Positions 1 through 9,557 of a DNA stretch of 32,736 bases are shown piece after piece. The position numbers and the translations under genes are program-made. The stretch is taken from contig JAFLBE010000006.1 of the NCBI GenBank assembly GCA_017303995.1, positions 1 through 32,736 of the forward strand. Direction: 5' to 3'. The notes beneath the pieces were generated by a model, which saw nothing but the letters and a program-made list of their open reading frames with translations, was not told the origin of the DNA and ran no database searches. Source of the stretch: Bacteroidota bacterium. Its GTDB lineage: Bacteria; Bacteroidota; JABWAT01. Numbering within the stretch: position 1 is the first letter of the stretch; every line of letters starts with the position of its first letter.

Positions 1-3000
1 AATTACCGTTTCTCCAACCGGACTTCCCGGAATATCTAAATCACGAGCTTTGAGGACAAACCGGTTTACTCCTTTTTTTAATGGAACGGTCAGTTCGGTT
101 CCTTTTCCAAGTTCGGATGTGCCGTTGCTCCATCTGATTTCGGTGGTTTTTAAATCACTCCGGTTCAAGGCCGGTGCCGAAAGAGAAATGCTGGGGTTGC
201 CCGGATTCCAAATAATGGTTACTGCCGGGTGAGTTTTCACAAACCGGATAGGTTCGAACACAACGATTTGGAATGGCCAGGTTTTGAGGACTTCCTGTTT
301 GGGTTTCCATCCCAGCTGAACCGTTGAAGTTCCGGTAGAACGAAGTTCAAAGGATGACACAGGTCGTCCACCATCCAGTAAATAAACATCCTTTGGCAAC
401 CGGAGCGAAGAGGCCAGAATCACGGTTCCGGTAATCACTCTTGCCGGGAATGGATTTAAAACTTCGGGGGCAGGAATTCCGGTTATCCGAACCGACCACG
501 ATTGTCTGGAGTTTTTAAAACCTCGGCCATCATCCTGAGTTAATGTGAGAATTTCATTTCCTTCTTTTACCATCCACATTCCGGTAAAGGGTGCTGATCC
601 TGCCGTCCAGGTTGAGGTGAGATTATCACCATCGACATCTTTGGTTGTGGCCGGCGTTAAACTCAAAAGTTCGCCTGCATAAACCACAACGGGAACTGTG
701 AAATTGGGAACCGGACTTTGATTGACCAGAACGGTTTTGGTTTTGGTTGTCCGTTTGGAAGATGTGGGTGAATCATCACGAACCGTTAACGAAACGGCAA
801 GTTTTCCCGGCTGATTCACCGGAATGCTGACTTTCGGTTCTTTGCCGATTGATTTTCCGTTGACAACCCAGTCAAATTCTGCTACTACACCATCTGCATC
901 TGAAGAACCGCTGGCATCCAGATCCAGATAACTTCCGAACGTCACTGAATCGGGAACCGACCAGGCAATTTCCGGTGCAGCGTTGACTCTGATTTTCTTT
1001 TCCAGAAAAGCCATGTTGCAATCGGTTTTGCTTTCTGTTTTAATGACCAGCCGGATCGTGTAAAAACCGGGTTTTTCAAAAGCATAAGTTACTTTTTCAC
1101 CCTTGAGATTGACTGATTTATCCTGATCGGTGATCACCCATTCTGCATTTGCAATTGCATCCTGAGGAGAAGAAAGTCCGGCGTCAAAAACTACCGTTTC
1201 GCCCACTGAAACCCATGGTTCAAAGGTGAATTCGGCTTTTGGACCTTCGATTACGGTCACTCTTGCCGATGTTTGGCTGACGTTTGAACAGTTTCCGGTT
1301 GGTGTTCCCACAACGGTCAGGCTCAGATTGAAAACGCCTTTTTCCTTGTAGATGTAATTCACAATCTGCCCCAGATCACGGTCACCGTTTCCAAAGTCCC
1401 AGGTGTAGGCACCAATGGGTCCGTTCGGATCCGTCGACAATCCGCCATCCAGTTTCAGAAGCGTTCCCACACAAATCGTGGTGTCAGAGAACGCCAGTTT
1501 TGCAACCGGAGACCCTTTGATTATAACAGGAATCGTTGCAACCGTAGGCTGTTCAGAAAATCCGTCACTTAAACTCAGTTTCACCTGATAAAATCCCGGA
1601 GAGAAATAAACCTTGGCCGGATTCGTCTCAGTTGATTTCGTTCCGTCAGCAAAATCCCATTCGGTTGTGAGTCCGTCACCATCCGGATCAAAAGAAGCAG
1701 ATCCATTAAACAAAATCGTCTGTCCGGTACAGGCAATGATTAAAGTATCGACTTTGGCCTGAGGCGGCCGATTGACTTTAATTTCAATTTTCTGGGTAGT
1801 GATGCTGTTGGGTAAATTGTTGTTATCGCGTGCAACCAGGCTCACAAGATGAAGTCCGCCGCTGGGTGCCTGCCAGGTAAAGGCAGCTTCCGACCGTTTT
1901 TCGCCGCCGGGAAGAATCCATTCCAATTGAACCGGATCCCCATCAGGATCGTAAGACCCGGAAGCATCGAGACGAACGGAACGTGAATTCTGGCGGATTG
2001 CCGGTTGAGTGACGATGATCGGTGTTGTGTTAATCAGGAAGTAATACGTCTCAGATGTTTTTCCGTTTGAAAAGGAAGTTCCGTCTGAAACGGTCATCAC
2101 AACCGATTGCTGACCTGAAGATGCAAATGATTTCGTCACTTTCATTCCGGTCAGAACCGAACCGTCGCCAAATTGCCACGAAGCCGTTTTAACCGAACCG
2201 TCCGGATCTAAACTTGGTGAGGCATCGAAAGTAACCGTTTGTCCGGGAGCCGTTGCAAATGGGGAAATGATCGATTTTGGAACCGGCGGATAGTTCACGG
2301 CCACGGTTTTTGATAAGGTATTCACCGAAACATCAAATCCGGAATCATCAGTAACCGTGAGGGAAATGGTGTAAACGCCGGGTTCATCCGGGGTGAATTC
2401 GGTTTTGGCATTCCGGTTTAGGACGGAACCGTTCACTTTCCATTCATATTTTGAAACGGATCCATCCGGATCTGAACTTTCAGTACCATCCAGGGAAACG
2501 GCAGAACCGGGCTCCGTTTTTTCAATCAGGTCAAACCGGGCAACCGGGAATTTAACAATGATCAGATCGTGGGTGACCGACTGGATGCTGTTGGGCTGAT
2601 TTTGTCCGTCATCCACAGAAAGCGTAATCGTGTATTTTCCGGTTTTTTCATACCGGTGATCCGTTTCAATCCCTTCAGCCGTACTTCCGTCACCAAAATT
2701 CCATTTGTATTTCACGATCGACTGATCGGCATCAGAACTTCTTTTTGCAGAAAATTCCTGATACGATTCCGGTGAAACGTCTTCGGCAGTAATAACCGGT
2801 TGAGGCGGATAGTTGATGTGGATTTTCCGTGTGATTTCCTGAACCGAGTTTTCTACATTTTCCTGATCATCAACCTGAAGGGTGAGCGAATAATCTCCCG
2901 GACTTTTAAACTGAATGGTATTCATGGGTCCGGAAAGCCGTCTGCCGTCGGAAATGAGCCAGGTATAAACCAGATCACGGGAATCTGCATCAGTCGTCAA

Positions 3001-4695
3001 AGCTCCGTTGAGTGAAAGTGAAACACCGGGAGCCGACTGAACCGGAAGGGTAAAACGGGGTTCAGGTTCTGCATTTGACCGGTAAGTAGCTGACGTCTGA
3101 TAAACGGAATTGGGCGTACCCTGATTATCATTGACCGATAAATTAACGGTATAGGTTCCGGGTTTTTCATGAAGAATGCTGACCGTTTCACTGTTGGCAG
3201 AACCGGTTACACCTGGACCTGACCAGGAAAATGAAAGTTTATCAGCATCGCCATCAGCAGTTTTGATCGTTTTAAACTGGTTTTGGGTTCCGGTTGCCAG
3301 AACGGCGGGGAAACTGATTTCAGTAAAAGGTTGTGCATTGACGGTCACGGTAACTTCTCTGGAATCGGTGGCACAACCCGGTTTATCAGACTGATCGGTG
3401 ACAATCAGTTTAACGGTGTAAGTTCCGGGGAAAGTACTCGAAAAAGGAAATGGTGTGCCTGATCCCGCTGTGGCACCATTAACCAGCCACTGAAACGTGA
3501 GCGGATCGCCATCAGGATCGGTTGACTGTCCGGCACTGAGAAGTAAAACTTCGCCGGTTCCGATTCTTTTTGAAGGTGCTGAAAGTTGTGCAACCGGTGA
3601 GGCATTGACGTTGATTTCAGTTTTGGCTGTCCAATAGGCCGGAATGAGAATGGCTTCCGTTTCAATTAAAACTGAAATTTGTTTTTTGCCCGGATTTCCG
3701 AAATCAACTTCAACGGGGTTTCCTGATTCCTGCTGTCCGTCCATCGTCCAGTGAATCGTGCCGGGATTGGTAACTGGCTTGCCACGGTTCATCAGGGTAA
3801 GTCTGAACCGGGTACAATCCCCGATATAATCCGCCTTGATGGTGTAAACCGGCTGAACCGGAATGGTTACAACCGTGGCCGGTAACCCGAAAACAACTGG
3901 AGAGGATGCCCCTGTAATGGTGAGGTTGTTTACTTTGAGTTTGGTGTTTTTTACAACCACTCCCCATTGATTTCGCCTGCCATTTAATGTTGGATCCCAG
4001 GACGAAGCAGGATCAGAAAGTGATAAGTTTTTTCCAGTTCCGTCTTTGATTGAGACAGGGGAATCTTCTTCACCGGCAATTGTAAGTGGAACCGGATCAG
4101 AATTAAGTTTTTGATCGGGAAGAAACTGAACTTCCTGATTGTCACGGATACCGGAAATCCCGATACTCAGATTAACCGCCAAAGTTTGCCAGCCAGATCC
4201 GTTTCCTGCCAGACGGAGGTTATAGGAGTTGACGTCATTTCCATCACCGGCGCGGACACGCAAAATCCAACCGTTTCCGCCGGAAGTCAGTGGTTTTGAA
4301 AAGGTCAGCCACCGGTTGAGATATTCGGGCTCTGTTGAAAAAGACTGGCTCCCGGTGATCTGTGGGTTTCCGGAAAGTGGCTGAAGTCCGGATTCTGTAA
4401 TCCGGTAAACCTGATCAAAGGCAATCAGTTCAAATGTTGTTTTGGTGTCTGCCGGACCTGAAAGAATATCCATCGGTCCGCCAAGAGCAGCATCGAAGAT
4501 TTCTACGGAAGTTTGTGCGGCCCCTGCACCCGGACGAAACCAGAAGTCAGTGAAGGGAAGTGTTTCCCCGGCAGAAACCGGACCCGTTGTACCTTTTGAC
4601 ATGTAAAAAACAGAAGATTGGGCAAATACTGATCCGCCAAAAACTGAATATAAAACTGAAAACAGAATGAAACTCCGGTAAAAAAGTCGTTTCAT
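1..4695 (-). CDS. Giant secreted multi-PKD-domain protein (3' end outside window)
   Basis: One uninterrupted minus-strand frame of 1565 codons runs from ATG at 4695 to the left edge; its stop lies outside. The N-terminus is a clear Sec signal peptide (MKRLFYRSF..., likely cut after FAQ, about residue 26). Residues about 28-360 are non-repetitive and include a segment with PGAGAAQ and VEIFD motifs. From about residue 362 to 1430 there are about 12 tandem repeats of 85-90 residues with PKD hallmarks: SxDPDG (for example STDPDGDPL, SSDPDGSV, SFDPDGDG), W-x-FGDG, and PGxYTVxLxVxD, each starting with a PP or SPVA motif. PKD repeats are surface-protein adhesion or spacer modules; the ligand is unknown. 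The start is 3 nt past the stop of the FecR-like gene, with GAGG in a suitable ribosome-binding position inside that gene, so translation is probably coupled. A C-terminal sorting domain cannot be checked here. Confidence 0.88.
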   Translation of the reverse strand, partial: MKRLFYRSFILFSVLYSVFGGSVFAQSSVFYMSKGTTGPVSAGETLPFTDFWFRPGAGAAQTSVEIFDAALGGPMDILSGPADTKTTFELIAFDQVYRITESGLQPLSGNPQITGSQSFSTEPEYLNRWLTFSKPLTSGGNGWILRVRAGDGNDVNSYNLRLAGNGSGWQTLAVNLSIGISGIRDNQEVQFLPDQKLNSDPVPLTIAGEEDSPVSIKDGTGKNLSLSDPASSWDPTLNGRRNQWGVVVKNTKLKVNNLTITGASSPVVFGLPATVVTIPVQPVYTIKADYIGDCTRFRLTLMNRGKPVTNPGTIHWTMDGQQESGNPVEVDFGNPGKKQISVLIETEAILIPAYWTAKTEINVNASPVAQLSAPSKRIGTGEVLLLSAGQSTDPDGDPLTFQWLVNGATAGSGTPFPFSSTFPGTYTVKLIVTDQSDKPGCATDSREVTVTVNAQPFTEISFPAVLATGTQNQFKTIKTADGDADKLSFSWSGPGVTGSANSETVSILHEKPGTYTVNLSVNDNQGTPNSVYQTSATYRSNAEPEPRFTLPVQSAPGVSLSLNGALTTDADSRDLVYTWLISDGRRLSGPMNTIQFKSPGDYSLTLQVDDQENVENSVQEITRKIHINYPPQPVITAEDVSPESYQEFSAKRSSDADQSIVKYKWNFGDGSTAEGIETDHRYEKTGKYTITLSVDDGQNQPNSIQSVTHDLIIVKFPVARFDLIEKTEPGSAVSLDGTESSDPDGSVSKYEWKVNGSVLNRNAKTEFTPDEPGVYTISLTVTDDSGFDVSVNTLSKTVAVNYPPVPKSIISPFATAPGQTVTFDASPSLDPDGSVKTASWQFGDGSVLTGMKVTKSFASSGQQSVVMTVSDGTSFSNGKTSETYYFLINTTPIIVTQPAIRQNSRSVRLDASGSYDPDGDPVQLEWILPGGEKRSEAAFTWQAPSGGLHLVSLVARDNNNLPNSITTQKIEIKVNRPPQAKVDTLIIACTGQTILFNGSASFDPDGDGLTTEWDFADGTKSTETNPAKVYFSPGFYQVKLSLSDGFSEQPTVATIPVIIKGSPVAKLAFSDTTICVGTLLKLDGGLSTDPNGPIGAYTWDFGNGDRDLGQIVNYIYKEKGVFNLSLTVVGTPTGNCSNVSQTSARVTVIEGPKAEFTFEPWVSVGETVVFDAGLSSPQDAIANAEWVITDQDKSVNLKGEKVTYAFEKPGFYTIRLVIKTESKTDCNMAFLEKKIRVNAAPEIAWSVPDSVTFGSYLDLDASGSSDADGVVAEFDWVVNGKSIGKEPKVSIPVNQPGKLAVSLTVRDDSPTSSKRTTKTKTVLVNQSPVPNFTVPVVVYAGELLSLTPATTKDVDGDNLTSTWTAGSAPFTGMWMVKEGNEILTLTQDDGRGFKNSRQSWSVRITGIPAPEVLNPFPARVITGTVILASSLRLPKDVYLLDGGRPVSSFELRSTGTSTVQLGWKPKQEVLKTWPFQIVVFEPIRFVKTHPAVTIIWNPGNPSISLSAPALNRSDLKTTEIRWSNGTSELGKGTELTVPLKKGVNRFVLKARDLDIPGSPVGETVI

Positions 4696-4698
4696 CAC

Positions 4699-6468
4699 TT
4701 ACCTCACACTGTAAATTATCTGGTGGATGAGTTCGTCGGAAGTGGTCAAGGTAAACCTGATCGAGACAGGTTCTTTGCTTTCCGGAACAAATCGGATTGC
4801 CCAGTCGCCATCGGGACTGGTTTGAACGGATTGAATCTGACTGCCCTGAGTCAGGGTGACCTTTATATTTGGATAAGCCTTACCGGATGCAGTAACCGTA
4901 GTTGAACCGATAGTGAGCACCCGATCCTTAACCGGAATATTCCAGTTAATTGCCGACATTTTTGTTGTATCCATCCGGGTAACCGTGAGTTTTCTTTCCC
5001 TGCTGTTTCCGGCACGGTCAGTCACTTTCAACCGGAAATAAAAATTCTGATCCCTGAGAACACCTGAAAGTGAAAAGGAACCATCAGCTTTGATTTCAAC
5101 CGGTTTTTCATTTGAAATCAGTGTAGCAAAGGCTTCGGTTTGTCCGGTTAACTGATAGTCACTTCCGGGAATGTAAACCTGATCACTGGTGACGCCGTTG
5201 AGGAAAATCGCCGGCGGAATTTTATCATCATTCCGGATCACCCGATAAGTCGGACTGTCACCACCCCGGATATCCTGACTGTCAAAAGCTTGAACCCTTA
5301 CAAAAACAGGTTCATCCAGTGGCAGATCAGACTGAAGTGAAGTTGAATTGACCCGCTGTTTGGAAAAAACGGTTTTAAAATCGGAGTCTTTTGCCAGTTC
5401 AACCTGATAGGATTTGCTGTTTTTAACAGGCGTCCATTTGAACACAATTGAACTTTGGAAAATGATGGAATCCTGCCGGGGCCAGAACATTTTCGGACTT
5501 GGAAGCAGGTCAACCGGAAGCTGAGGTGCTTTACCTTCAACCACTACCGTTCCCTGATTTTTCTTCAGGGTCACCGAAACATTTGAGGCGGTCAGTTTTG
5601 CTTCACCGTCATAATTTGACATCTGAATTTTCTTGTCGGCGCTTTTGTTTGCCCAGAATTTACTGGTTTGCAGATCTGATTTCGTAGTTCCCAGATTCAG
5701 ATTAAAGCTCCGGTTTTGTTTTGAATTTTCTGCAATTTTGGCGAGCAGACTTCCGTTAACCAGCGTGACTTCAGTTTTGACCTGCTGATTCAGTCTGTCA
5801 ATCCGGGCAGCTTTGACGGTTGCAATGGTAAGTTCTTCGACAACCACTTCAGAGCCGTCCTTAAACTCAAGCGTGGCCTGACTTTCCTTCAGGGTTTTGA
5901 TTCCGTCGTTTTCTTCAAAAAAGTTTCCGGTAACGGCATCATTCCAGCTGCCGAGAAGTCCTTTTCGCTGAAAAACCGATCCAATTCTTTCTTCCAAACG
6001 GGCGGATACCGACTGAACCCGGTTTTGATCAAGGGCTTCACGGGTTTGTTTCAGGGCTGATTGGACCTGATCAGCTAACTTCAAACAATCGGCAAGGTTG
6101 CCGTTTCCGATAGCCTGGTCGTATGCATCGAGTGACTGATTCAGTGCCGTCAGTTCCTTTTCAGCAAAAAGTTTTGCGCCATTTCTGATGAGACCGCTTC
6201 TGCTTTCTTTGGCAGAAAGTACCGCTGCATGACTCAGTTTAAATCTTTTGAACAGGTCAGTTTTCGAACCTTTTGCCAGGAAGCTGTTTGTCAGTGCATC
6301 ATAATCGGCCTGCTGGTATAAAACCGGCCAGGCTGCTGAGTCGCCCAAAATCTGAAAACTTTTTTTATTAAGTTCACCGGCAGGAAACCGAACATCCTGC
6401 TGAGCCTGAACCGGCAAAGCAAGACAAAGCAAAAGCAAATAAAGTCCTGTTTTGATGTCAGTTTTCAA
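4699..6468 (-). CDS. FecR-domain periplasmic protein with Fn3/Ig-like C-terminus
   Basis: The predicted product is 589 aa. The longest open frame begins at 6726, but that upstream part is the histidine kinase coding region read in another frame. The best start is TTG at 6468: it has AGGA about 8 nt upstream and is followed directly by a signal peptide (KTDIKTGLYLLLLCLALP, cut near VQA-QQ). The start overlaps the kinase stop by 11 nt. Residues about 30-190 are helical and charged. A FecR-like segment follows (about residues 195-330, with ATLEFKDGSEVVVEELTIAT and later GEAKLTASNVSVTLKKNQGT), then an Fn3-like segment (FKWTPVKNSKSYQVELAKD) and Ig-like segments. FecR domains sense or transmit periplasmic signals in sigma-factor systems; here no sigma factor is adjacent, only a kinase, so the role is inferred. 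It may act as a periplasmic partner of the PKD protein. Confidence 0.82.
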   Translation of the reverse strand: MKTDIKTGLYLLLLCLALPVQAQQDVRFPAGELNKKSFQILGDSAAWPVLYQQADYDALTNSFLAKGSKTDLFKRFKLSHAAVLSAKESRSGLIRNGAKLFAEKELTALNQSLDAYDQAIGNGNLADCLKLADQVQSALKQTREALDQNRVQSVSARLEERIGSVFQRKGLLGSWNDAVTGNFFEENDGIKTLKESQATLEFKDGSEVVVEELTIATVKAARIDRLNQQVKTEVTLVNGSLLAKIAENSKQNRSFNLNLGTTKSDLQTSKFWANKSADKKIQMSNYDGEAKLTASNVSVTLKKNQGTVVVEGKAPQLPVDLLPSPKMFWPRQDSIIFQSSIVFKWTPVKNSKSYQVELAKDSDFKTVFSKQRVNSTSLQSDLPLDEPVFVRVQAFDSQDIRGGDSPTYRVIRNDDKIPPAIFLNGVTSDQVYIPGSDYQLTGQTEAFATLISNEKPVEIKADGSFSLSGVLRDQNFYFRLKVTDRAGNSRERKLTVTRMDTTKMSAINWNIPVKDRVLTIGSTTVTASGKAYPNIKVTLTQGSQIQSVQTSPDGDWAIRFVPESKEPVSIRFTLTTSDELIHQIIYSVR

Positions 6469-8563
6469 ACGTTTTTTCCTGACGGGTGGGAAGGGTGATG
6501 GTAAAACGGCAACCGATTTCTTTTGATGATTCAAGGGTAATATTTCCGTTATGCCGTGAGATAATTTCTTTAACATAAGCGAGCCCAAGTCCGGTTCCAA
6601 CCTGCTTATATGCTTTTTCGTTGGATTTAACTCTGAAAAATTTGGTAAATAACCGGCTTTGTTCCGAAGCGGGAATCCCATAACCATGATCGGTAATGCT
6701 GAAGGTGACTGCATTTGGCTGAGCAATCAGCTTAATGTCGATTGTTCGTCCCGGATCACCGTATTTGATGGCATTCGAAAGTAAATTCTGAACAGCTTCA
6801 CTCATCAGTTCGGGTGAGGCTTCAACAAAAGGAATCTCATTCCCAACTGAAAGATTAACCTTGAGTTCTTTTTCTTCCAATTGCGGGATGAAGTTCATGA
6901 CCAGATCTTCAACCGTTGCTTTCAGATTGACCTGGCTGAACTGGATATCAATTTTACCCGATTCAAGACGCTGAACATCCAGAAAACGGTTAATCAGCGC
7001 ACTGAGTTTTTCACCGCTTTTTCTGATAATATCAATGTACTTGGTTCGCTCTTCATCCAGCCCGCCATCATCCAGCATGATATCAGAAAATCCGATAATC
7101 GAGGTAATCGGATTCCGGAGCTCGTGAACCATGATGTTCATCATATCTTTTTTCAGCTCTTCCAGAGCACGGTCTTCGGTCAGGTCATGAAGGATAAGAA
7201 GCGACCCGAGCATTTTATCTGATATTTTTTCACGGATCTGAACAAATTGATACCGGCAGATCAGATCACGGGTGGTTTCTCCGGTTGCCAGTTTGCTTTC
7301 ACCCTGCTGAACCGAAATGTTATATTCAAGATCAGAATGATCGACATGAACCGGTTGCTTGACATGATTCACTGAAAGCAGATTCACCATTTCGGCCATC
7401 GAATAAGACGGTTTCAGCAAATTATGGTGGCTGAGCAGATCCTGCATTTTCTGATTAAGAAAGTGGAATTCGCCGGTTTCATTTGCAATGGCAAGAAAAT
7501 CATCAATGTAATTGATCATGAACTGATTCCGGCTTTCTGCAAGAATCAATTTCTGCGTTTTCATCCGGTCATACTCGTCCAGAATTGTCCGCATGGATTC
7601 CAATGCTGAAGCAATGGGTTTCAGTTCCGCAAATTTTACATCTGCAATGGGTGCCGAAAATTTTAATTTCTGGATGGGTTCAATACTGGCTACCAGTTCT
7701 CTGACGGGTTTGGTAATGGCAACGAAGTAAAACTGAAAACCGGCAAAAAACACTGCCGATAAAAGAATCAGTAAACCAAGAACAAGCAAGAATAACCGGT
7801 CAACAGGTGCCGTGATATCATGCTCTGCAACACCGATTGCAAGTCCGAACGGGAAGGTCTGAAACTGACCGGTAAGCAGGAAAATTTTCCCGGAATCCGA
7901 TTCTTCCGTCTGAATTTGGGTTCCGGCACCTGAATTAAATGTCCGCAGTGACGCCTGCTTATGCGTCGAATAAATAACCGAGGTTGGATCTGAAAACGAA
8001 AGAGAATAGGGGATTCCCAGATTGTAAGACTTGAGTTGACCGATGATATACGAAGCATCAAAACAGGTGTAAACAACGACTCTGATTTCATTGACGGTCG
8101 TGTATTCACGAATCACGAAAAGAAACAAATCCTGATCAGGTTTACTCCAGCAATAGGCTAATCCTGAGTCAGATTCCGTAAAGGTAAGAGCCGTAAATTC
8201 AGGAATCGGCCCGGTGTAATCATTGTTTTTTGAGGAAAGCGCATCAGGTTCACCTGGAGCAATTACTTCCTGCGTAATCAGTGTTTTATTCAGATTCACA
8301 GAAAAAATAAAGGCGCTCCGGTATGCTTCCGGACCTGAACCCAACCAATCCTTTAACTGGAAAGCAGTTTTTCGGGCATCTTCAAAAAAACGATCATTCT
8401 GATCAAGAAAATAACCGTGGAATTGATTGACAACCGTCATTCTTTCTTCAATAATGGCATTGGCAACCATTGGTCTGATTCCAAACCAGAATCCGGCAAT
8501 AATCAGTGCCAGCATCAACCCTGCACCCAGAAAAACCCGTGAACGAAGTGTCATAATTCTCAT
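6458..8563 (-). CDS. Membrane-bound sensor histidine kinase
   Basis: The product is 701 aa. A first membrane segment lies at residues about 10-30 and a second at about 257-283, enclosing a periplasmic sensor region of about 225 residues (probably Cache-like by layout). A HAMP-like linker (about 284-340) and a PAS-like segment (about 345-460) follow. The catalytic core is complete: H-box VHELRNPITS with phospho-acceptor His480, N-box NLLSNAIKYG (593-602), G1 DHGYGIP (625-631), F-box FTKFFR and G2 GTGLGLAY (656-663). It should autophosphorylate and pass phosphate to a response regulator, but no regulator gene is in the window. It is the first gene of the kinase/FecR/PKD run and its stop overlaps the next start by 11 nt. 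ATG at 8554 is an alternative start. The upstream region is a repeat cluster with no clear promoter. Confidence 0.93.
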   Translation of the reverse strand: MRIMTLRSRVFLGAGLMLALIIAGFWFGIRPMVANAIIEERMTVVNQFHGYFLDQNDRFFEDARKTAFQLKDWLGSGPEAYRSAFIFSVNLNKTLITQEVIAPGEPDALSSKNNDYTGPIPEFTALTFTESDSGLAYCWSKPDQDLFLFVIREYTTVNEIRVVVYTCFDASYIIGQLKSYNLGIPYSLSFSDPTSVIYSTHKQASLRTFNSGAGTQIQTEESDSGKIFLLTGQFQTFPFGLAIGVAEHDITAPVDRLFLLVLGLLILLSAVFFAGFQFYFVAITKPVRELVASIEPIQKLKFSAPIADVKFAELKPIASALESMRTILDEYDRMKTQKLILAESRNQFMINYIDDFLAIANETGEFHFLNQKMQDLLSHHNLLKPSYSMAEMVNLLSVNHVKQPVHVDHSDLEYNISVQQGESKLATGETTRDLICRYQFVQIREKISDKMLGSLLILHDLTEDRALEELKKDMMNIMVHELRNPITSIIGFSDIMLDDGGLDEERTKYIDIIRKSGEKLSALINRFLDVQRLESGKIDIQFSQVNLKATVEDLVMNFIPQLEEKELKVNLSVGNEIPFVEASPELMSEAVQNLLSNAIKYGDPGRTIDIKLIAQPNAVTFSITDHGYGIPASEQSRLFTKFFRVKSNEKAYKQVGTGLGLAYVKEIISRHNGNITLESSKEIGCRFTITLPTRQEKTFEN

Positions 8564-8620
8564 TAAAATGGTAAAGTCTCAAAATACAACCAAAATGGCA
8601 TTTTTGCACGGGGAATTACA

Positions 8621-8787
8621 AAATGCTTAACCACAGAGGACGCAGAGTTAGTCACAGAGTTTTGTTGAGTGAAGGCTTTTGTTTTTGAAGGAAAAAATCC
8701 AAATCACTTATTTTGAAGAATTTTGTTTTCCTCTGTGAAAAACTCTTGTCCCCCTCTGTGGTTAGCGTATTTCCTGAAATTCAATGC
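8621..8787. repeat. Gene-less repeat unit A (terminal inverted repeats)
   Basis: A unit of about 167 bp starts with AAATGCTTAACCACAGAG and ends near CTCTGTGGTTAGCGTATTT followed by CCTGAAATTCAATGC. The two ends are imperfect inverted repeats; a second inner pair (GTCACAGAG and CTCTGTGAAAA) extends the complementarity to about 37 nt, so a single strand could fold into a long hairpin. It abuts unit B as a direct repeat. Confidence 0.85.
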
Positions 8788-8957
8788 AAAATGCTTAACC
8801 ACAGAGTAAACAGAGTTAGTCACAGAGTTTTGTTGAGTAAAGACCTTTTTTTTGAAGGATAAAATACAAACGAATTATTAACCGAAGAATTTTATTTTCC
8901 TCTGTGTTTAACTCTTGTTCCCCTCTGTGGTTAGCGTATTTCCTGAAATTCAAAACA
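8788..8957. repeat. Gene-less repeat unit B
   Basis: A unit of about 170 bp, closely similar to unit A and in the same orientation. It has the same ends (AAATGCTTAACCACAGAG and CTCTGTGGTTAGCGTATTT). Its middle, around CGAATTATTAACCGAAGAA, matches the two sequences that flank the GxxExxY gene in unit C when these are joined, which shows where the gene would sit. Confidence 0.85.
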
Positions 8958-9557
8958 AAATGCTTAACCACATAGTAAACAGAGTTAGTCACAGAGTTTA
9001 CTTAAGTAAAGACTTTTTATATTTTTGTTCATTCCCGATAAAATTCAAATCAATTCGTCAGAAAAATGTTAATCAATCAATTGACTGAACAAATTTTGCA
9101 TTGTGCATTTAAAGTTCATGCAGAACTTGGCCCCGGACTTTTGGAAAATGCTTACGAAGAATGTTTGTTTTATGAATTAAGACAATCCGGGTTAAACGTT
9201 GAAAAACAAAAAGTATTGCCATTGGTTTATCACGACGTTAAATTGGAATCAGGGTACCGAATTGATTTATTGGTCGAAAATCGGGTCATTGTAGAAATAA
9301 AAGCTGTGGAGGCTTTAAATGATGTACATACTGCTCAGGTTCTGACCTATTTGAAATTATCAAAATGTAAAATCGGCTTACTCCTGAATTTCAATGTAAC
9401 CTCACTCAAATTTGGAATAAAAAGGCTAATTTATTAATCCTGGTGATTTTTATAACAAGTCCATTCCCACCGAAATTATTAACCAAAGAATTTTGTTTTC
9501 CTCTGTGAAAAACTCCTGTCCCCCTTTGTGGTTAGCGTATTTCCTGAAATTCAATGC
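8958..9557 (+). mobile_element. Repeat unit C carrying a GxxExxY gene
   Basis: The left half of the repeat unit (8958 to about 9060) and the right half (about 9470 to 9557) are separated by a complete gene at 9066-9437. The outer ends are the same inverted repeats as in units A, B and D (TTAACCACA... and ...TGTGGTTAGCG). This is the arrangement expected of a small gene-bearing element with shorter gene-less relatives next to it. No transposase is present, so mobility is inferred from structure only. Confidence 0.6.
9066..9437 (+). CDS. GxxExxY protein (PDDEXK_3 nuclease-like fold)
   Basis: The product is 123 aa with the family signature GPGLLENAYEECL (GxxExxY at about residues 24-30). A downstream RIDLLVENRVIVEIKA segment has the D-x(n)-EIK arrangement of the PD-(D/E)XK nuclease superfamily; the family is classed as PDDEXK_3. 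The length matches the full family length. The biochemical role is not established. The gene lies inside one unit of a repeat cluster, with the left half of the unit upstream and the right half downstream; genes of this family are often found embedded in such CACAGAG/CTCTGTG repeats. ATG at 9066 is preceded by an A-rich stretch and no clear Shine-Dalgarno site. Base composition is more AT-rich than the genes on either side. Confidence 0.9.
   Translation: MLINQLTEQILHCAFKVHAELGPGLLENAYEECLFYELRQSGLNVEKQKVLPLVYHDVKLESGYRIDLLVENRVIVEIKAVEALNDVHTAQVLTYLKLSKCKIGLLLNFNVTSLKFGIKRLIY

Noticed and set aside
251-262. GGTTCGAACA as a tRNA T-loop
   Set aside because: It lies within the PKD protein reading frame and no acceptor, D or anticodon arms can be found around it.
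3710-3967. Minus-strand open frame of 85 codons within the PKD gene
   Set aside because: It is a shadow frame of the long PKD coding sequence, which stays open in its own frame throughout.
6469-6726. Longer N-terminus for the FecR-like protein (start at 6726)
   Set aside because: This part is the kinase ATPase domain in a different frame; a signal peptide begins right after TTG at 6468.
8580-8586. TATTTTG on the minus strand as a promoter for the kinase gene
   Set aside because: It is one base short of TAnnTTTG and no upstream TTTG sits at the right distance.
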